Shown in pieces: positions 61,335 to 64,000 of a DNA stretch of 64,000 nucleotides. How positions within the stretch are numbered: position 1 is the stretch's first letter; the number at the start of each line of letters is the position of its first letter. Source of the stretch: Pedobacter sp. KBW06 (GTDB lineage Bacteria > Bacteroidota > Bacteroidia > Sphingobacteriales > Sphingobacteriaceae); the NCBI RefSeq assembly GCF_003852525.1, contig NZ_QAJL01000003.1, positions 1,402,134 through 1,466,133 on the forward strand, in the 5' to 3' direction. Made by a program: the position numbers and the translations under genes. The notes beneath the pieces were generated by a model, which did not search any database, was not told where the DNA came from, and saw only the letters and a program-made list of their open reading frames with translations.

Positions 61335-62030
61335 ATGAATTGCTTAATTGTTGACGATAACAAAATTGCCCGGACTACGCTCAAAAAACTGATTAGCCTG
61401 GATCCCCTGTTAGTATTGGTTGCTGAATGCAGCAATGCAACCGAAGCCTATATCAAGATTCTGGAACAACCCATTGATTTGTTGTTTCTGGATATAGAAA
61501 TGCCTGGAATGACCGGAATGGAACTGGCCAAGAGCCTGGGACAAAAACGGCCGCTCATTATTTTTACAACGTCAAACAGAGATTACGCCGCCGATGCCTT
61601 TGACCTGGACGTGATCGACTTTATCACCAAGCCGGTAACTACTGTAAGATTTTTACAATCCGTAGAAAAAGCAAAAGAATTCCAGAAAACCAAAATCTTA
61701 CCCCAGGACCTTATAGAAGAAGATTTCATCTTCATCAGAGATTCCGGTACCGTAAGAAGACTGGAACTGGACAATATCCTCTATCTGGAAGCCCAGGGCG
61801 ATTATGTGAAAATTTATGTGTCCAATCGATTTTACAACGTCCATACGACCTTAAAATCTGTAGAAGAAAAATTGCCGGCCAGTGTCTTTCTAAGGGTACA
61901 CCGCTCCTTCATCATCAATGTCAGTAAAATAGATACCCTCGAAGGGGGTACGCTGATCATCAACAAAAGTCTGGTGCCTGTTTCAGATGCCTACCGTGCA
62001 ACACTTAATAAAAGGATGCAGATTCTTTGA
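61335..62030 (+). CDS. LytTR family response regulator
   Basis: A 231-residue protein: receiver (1-120) with Asp7/Asp8, phosphoacceptor Asp53 (LLFLDIEMPGM), Thr78-Thr79 and Lys99 (FITKP); then a LytTR DNA-binding domain (about 125-228, IFIRDSGTVRRLELDNILYLEAQGDYVKIYV in pieces; FLRVHRSFIINVSKID). No histidine kinase gene is adjacent. It is followed by an Hpt protein gene 49 bases on and is divergent from the M16-like gene cluster, which it might control. Confidence 0.95.
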   Translation: MNCLIVDDNKIARTTLKKLISLDPLLVLVAECSNATEAYIKILEQPIDLLFLDIEMPGMTGMELAKSLGQKRPLIIFTTSNRDYAADAFDLDVIDFITKPVTTVRFLQSVEKAKEFQKTKILPQDLIEEDFIFIRDSGTVRRLELDNILYLEAQGDYVKIYVSNRFYNVHTTLKSVEEKLPASVFLRVHRSFIINVSKIDTLEGGTLIINKSLVPVSDAYRATLNKRMQIL

Positions 62031-62079
62031 TAATTGGCTTGTTTTTTGCTCAATATCTATACATTTCATCCCCTGTAAA

Positions 62080-62454
62080 ATGTCGGCTCAAACTCCCTAT
62101 ACCGCTGGAAGTTACCAACTCATAGACCTCAGTTATATTGAGCAGCTCAGCAATGGCGACAAGGCCTTTGAAAAAGAAATTGTCCAGATTTTCGTGGAGC
62201 AGATTCCTCAGGACCTGGCCTTATTAAAGCAGCACTTTGCCGCCGGTGATTTCAGCAAGGTGAAACAAAGTGCACATTATATGCTGCCCAGCATTTCCAT
62301 TCTTGGGCTGGAAACAAAATTAAAAGTGGAGCTGGAGGCATTGGAAGCATTGGAATCCGCATATAAAGTCCTAAAACGTCACATAGAAACCATTGATAAG
62401 GTCTGTAACGCAGCAAGGGCGGAAGCAATAGAATTGCTCCATTCCTATGCCTGA
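62080..62454 (+). CDS. Histidine-phosphotransfer (Hpt) domain protein
   Basis: A 124-residue all-helical protein with VKQSAHYMLPSISILGL, the Hpt phosphoacceptor motif (His66), preceded by IVQIFVEQIPQDLALLKQHF. Hpt proteins shuttle phosphate between a hybrid kinase and a response regulator, so it probably serves the LytTR protein upstream. The frame extends back to 61987 within the LytTR gene, but the Met at 62080 (MSAQTPY) follows that stop and starts the domain; it is preferred. Confidence 0.85.
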   Translation: MSAQTPYTAGSYQLIDLSYIEQLSNGDKAFEKEIVQIFVEQIPQDLALLKQHFAAGDFSKVKQSAHYMLPSISILGLETKLKVELEALEALESAYKVLKRHIETIDKVCNAARAEAIELLHSYA

Positions 62455-62467
62455 AGAATGGAGCAAT
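62433..62467. other. Hairpin between the convergent hpt and dinB-like genes
   Basis: Perfect 12-bp arms ATTGCTCCATTC (62433-62444) and GAATGGAGCAAT (62456-62467), loop of 11 bases covering the Hpt stop codon. No T-run follows, so it may be a weak terminator or a 3'-end stabiliser. Confidence 0.55.
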
Positions 62468-62472
62468 CGCAA

Positions 62473-63015
62473 CTACTGACTGTCTTTTTTCTTACCGAAA
62501 ATATTGTAATAATTATAATCCGTCATCGGTGCGCCACTTAAGCCAAGGTGATGTGAAATGGTGGTCACCTGCCCGCGATGGTAAGTGCTGTGGTTCATCA
62601 CCTGCTGGATATATTCAAAGTTGGCGAAGTCACAATTAAACCATGGATTGACCACAAGGTTATTTTCTTCAATAGATGCGGCGGTCATCTGATGCACATA
62701 GGCCGAAAATTCTTCCGACTGCTGAATGAGCGTCGCAAAAGCATCTTCTATCGACCCTTCGAATTCGCCCTCCGGCTCAAAGGCTTCTTTTTTAATCACC
62801 GACAACCAGTAGGCCTGCGTCTGCCAGATGTGAAGTATCGTTGGTTTGATACCGGAAAAGCTTGACCGTACTTCTTTATCCAGTACGTCCTCCGGATAGG
62901 TTCTCAGCCAATTGATCAGCGTGGTATTTGCCCATGCATTATAAGCCACATAATTCCTCATTAAGTAAGTAATTGCATTTGTAGCTGTTGCAGTATTAAG
63001 GTTGTCAGGTGTCAT
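62473..63015 (-). CDS. DinB family protein
   Basis: A 180-residue four-helix protein with the metal-binding His triad of the DinB/YfiT fold: LHIWQTQAYW (first His), and NHSTYHRGQV near the C-terminus (two His). Members bind zinc or nickel; some are thiol-dependent transferases (bacillithiol or mycothiol type) and some are DNA-damage induced. The specific substrate here is unknown. Single gene between hpt and the oxidase gene. Confidence 0.92.
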   Translation of the reverse strand: MTPDNLNTATATNAITYLMRNYVAYNAWANTTLINWLRTYPEDVLDKEVRSSFSGIKPTILHIWQTQAYWLSVIKKEAFEPEGEFEGSIEDAFATLIQQSEEFSAYVHQMTAASIEENNLVVNPWFNCDFANFEYIQQVMNHSTYHRGQVTTISHHLGLSGAPMTDYNYYNIFGKKKDSQ

Positions 63016-63090
63016 AATTATTTGGTTTGTTTTCTACTACAAATTAAATATACGACACTGACAACCTTATGGCAGTGTAAATTAAAAAAT

Positions 63091-64000
63091 CTACAGATTT
63101 TTTTGTTTCCGCTCGTATTCTTCCTGAATCGCCATCAGCTCCGCATTGTTCTCCAGGTCATGTGCCTGATTGGAAGACATGGTCTGGGAAAAAGGAACCG
63201 TTTGCAGGATAAAGTCTTCCTCATGTCCTGGCTTACTGTAATCATAGGCCCAGCGGTGAACCACAGGCAGTGCTCCCGGCCAGTTTCCATGGATATGTTC
63301 CACGGGAGTAGTCCATTCCAGGGTATTGGAATCCCATGGATTTTGCGTTGCTTTCTTACCTCTGAAAATCGAATGAAAGAAATTATACAGGAAGGCCACC
63401 TGCACCAGTGCCGCAATGATGGCCGCCCAGGTGATCAACACATTAACCGACATCCATTTTTGCATGAATTCAAATTCTGTAAAAGCATAGTACCTTCTCG
63501 GTACCCCGTCCAGCCCCAAAAAGTACATGGGAAAGAAAACCAGGTAAGCACAGGCAAAAGTAACCCAGAAATGGAGGTAACCTAATTTCTCATTCATCAT
63601 CCTGCCGAACATCTTGGGAAACCAGTGGTATACCCCTGCCAGCATCCCGAATACTGCTGCTGAGCCCATCACAAGGTGAAAATGGCCAACCACAAAATAA
63701 GTATCATGCAGGTTGATGTCCAGAACGGCATTTCCCAGATAAATCCCGGTCATCCCGCCGGAAATAAAGAAGGAAACCAACCCAATGGCAAACATCATGG
63801 CCGGTGTAAACCTGATGTTCCCCCTCCATAGGGTAGCCAGGTAATTGAAGGTCTTTACCGCAGAAGGAACGGCAATGATCAGCGTGGTGATCATAAACAC
63901 CCCACCCAGAAAGGGGTTCATTCCCGTCACAAACATATGGTGCCCCCATACGATAAAGGATAAGATCACAATTCCGATCAGGGAGTAGACCATGGCATGG
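63091..64000 (-). CDS. ctaD: Cytochrome c oxidase subunit I, C-terminal part (cut by window edge)
   Basis: The frame is open to the right edge; about 302 residues are visible. WGHHMFVTG contains the copper-B His pair, HDTYFVVGHFHLVMGS contains the haem a3 and haem a ligands (H-F-H), and NPWDSNTLEWTTP is the typical C-terminal cytoplasmic signature of subunit I. The tail EEDFILQTVPFSQTM with a charged end fits Bacteroidota aa3-type oxidases. It pumps protons while reducing oxygen with cytochrome c. A Met at 63993 is internal, since HAMVYS continues upstream. Confidence 0.96.
   Translation of the reverse strand, partial: HAMVYSLIGIVILSFIVWGHHMFVTGMNPFLGGVFMITTLIIAVPSAVKTFNYLATLWRGNIRFTPAMMFAIGLVSFFISGGMTGIYLGNAVLDINLHDTYFVVGHFHLVMGSAAVFGMLAGVYHWFPKMFGRMMNEKLGYLHFWVTFACAYLVFFPMYFLGLDGVPRRYYAFTEFEFMQKWMSVNVLITWAAIIAALVQVAFLYNFFHSIFRGKKATQNPWDSNTLEWTTPVEHIHGNWPGALPVVHRWAYDYSKPGHEEDFILQTVPFSQTMSSNQAHDLENNAELMAIQEEYERKQKNL

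Noticed and set aside
1..64000. tRNA, rRNA, CRISPR arrays, insertion sequences and attachment sites
   Set aside because: I looked for cloverleaf-like ends, spaced direct repeats and transposase motifs on both strands and found none that I can support by eye.

Overview
The window is a stretch of chromosome from a Bacteroidota bacterium, most likely a Pedobacter or close relative (Sphingobacteriaceae). The reasons are the SusC/SusD pairs, a hybrid two-component (HTCS) regulator, TonB-dependent receptors with carboxypeptidase-like N-domains, BlaI/M56 and GLPGLI proteins, Bacteroidota-type promoters (TAnnTTTG -7 boxes), and a family PL8 lyase whose catalytic residues fall at the same numbers as those I recall for Pedobacter heparinus chondroitinase AC. 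No rRNA, tRNA, CRISPR array or insertion sequence was seen.

Layout. 1-7.0 kb: a SusC/SusD pair (SusD cut by the window edge) behind a membrane-spanning propeller/LuxR-type regulator. 7.2-11.1 kb: a Gly-rich outer-membrane receptor and a Gly-rich secreted partner. 11.1-11.7 kb: a gap with a possible 36-residue membrane peptide. 11.7-14.0 kb: cytochrome bd oxidase (cydAB). 14.1-19.7 kb: a GLPGLI protein and TonB receptor pair, convergent with a BlaR1-like M56 protease and BlaI-like repressor; both units carry the same 15-bp operator repeated at 19-bp steps. 19.8-29.2 kb: a lipoprotein, an M1 aminopeptidase, a DUF2911 protein, a three-gene coupled operon (PIG-L deacetylase, an overlooked 30-residue membrane peptide, sodium:solute symporter) and an LEA14-like lipoprotein.

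29.3-41.7 kb: a hydroxamate-siderophore locus on one strand, in the order ECF sigma factor, FecR anti-sigma, STN-type TonB receptor, PLP decarboxylase, NIS synthetase fused to a GNAT acyltransferase, FAD N-hydroxylase, MATE exporter, then a Crp/Fnr regulator and an azoreductase. This order suggests a loop in which uptake of the ferric siderophore signals for more synthesis. 42-43 kb: a lone YhcG/DUF1016 nuclease-like gene. 43-57.1 kb: a glycosaminoglycan utilisation locus (HTCS sensor, sulfatase, PL8 chondroitin lyase, SusC, SusD with an inserted beta-repeat module, GH88 unsaturated glucuronyl hydrolase), which together can desulfate, depolymerise, import and open unsaturated disaccharides.

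57.1-64 kb: TetR-DoxX with a palindromic operator, an AlkB-like dioxygenase, three tandem secreted mini-proteins that look like M16 peptidase domains without a zinc site, each followed by a conserved 38-nt hairpin, a LytTR response regulator with an Hpt protein, a DinB protein, and the C-terminal part of cytochrome c oxidase subunit I running off the right edge.

Most genes are on the minus strand. Several start codons were moved inward where the longest frame would overlap an upstream gene or an operator, or where a signal peptide begins at an internal Met.
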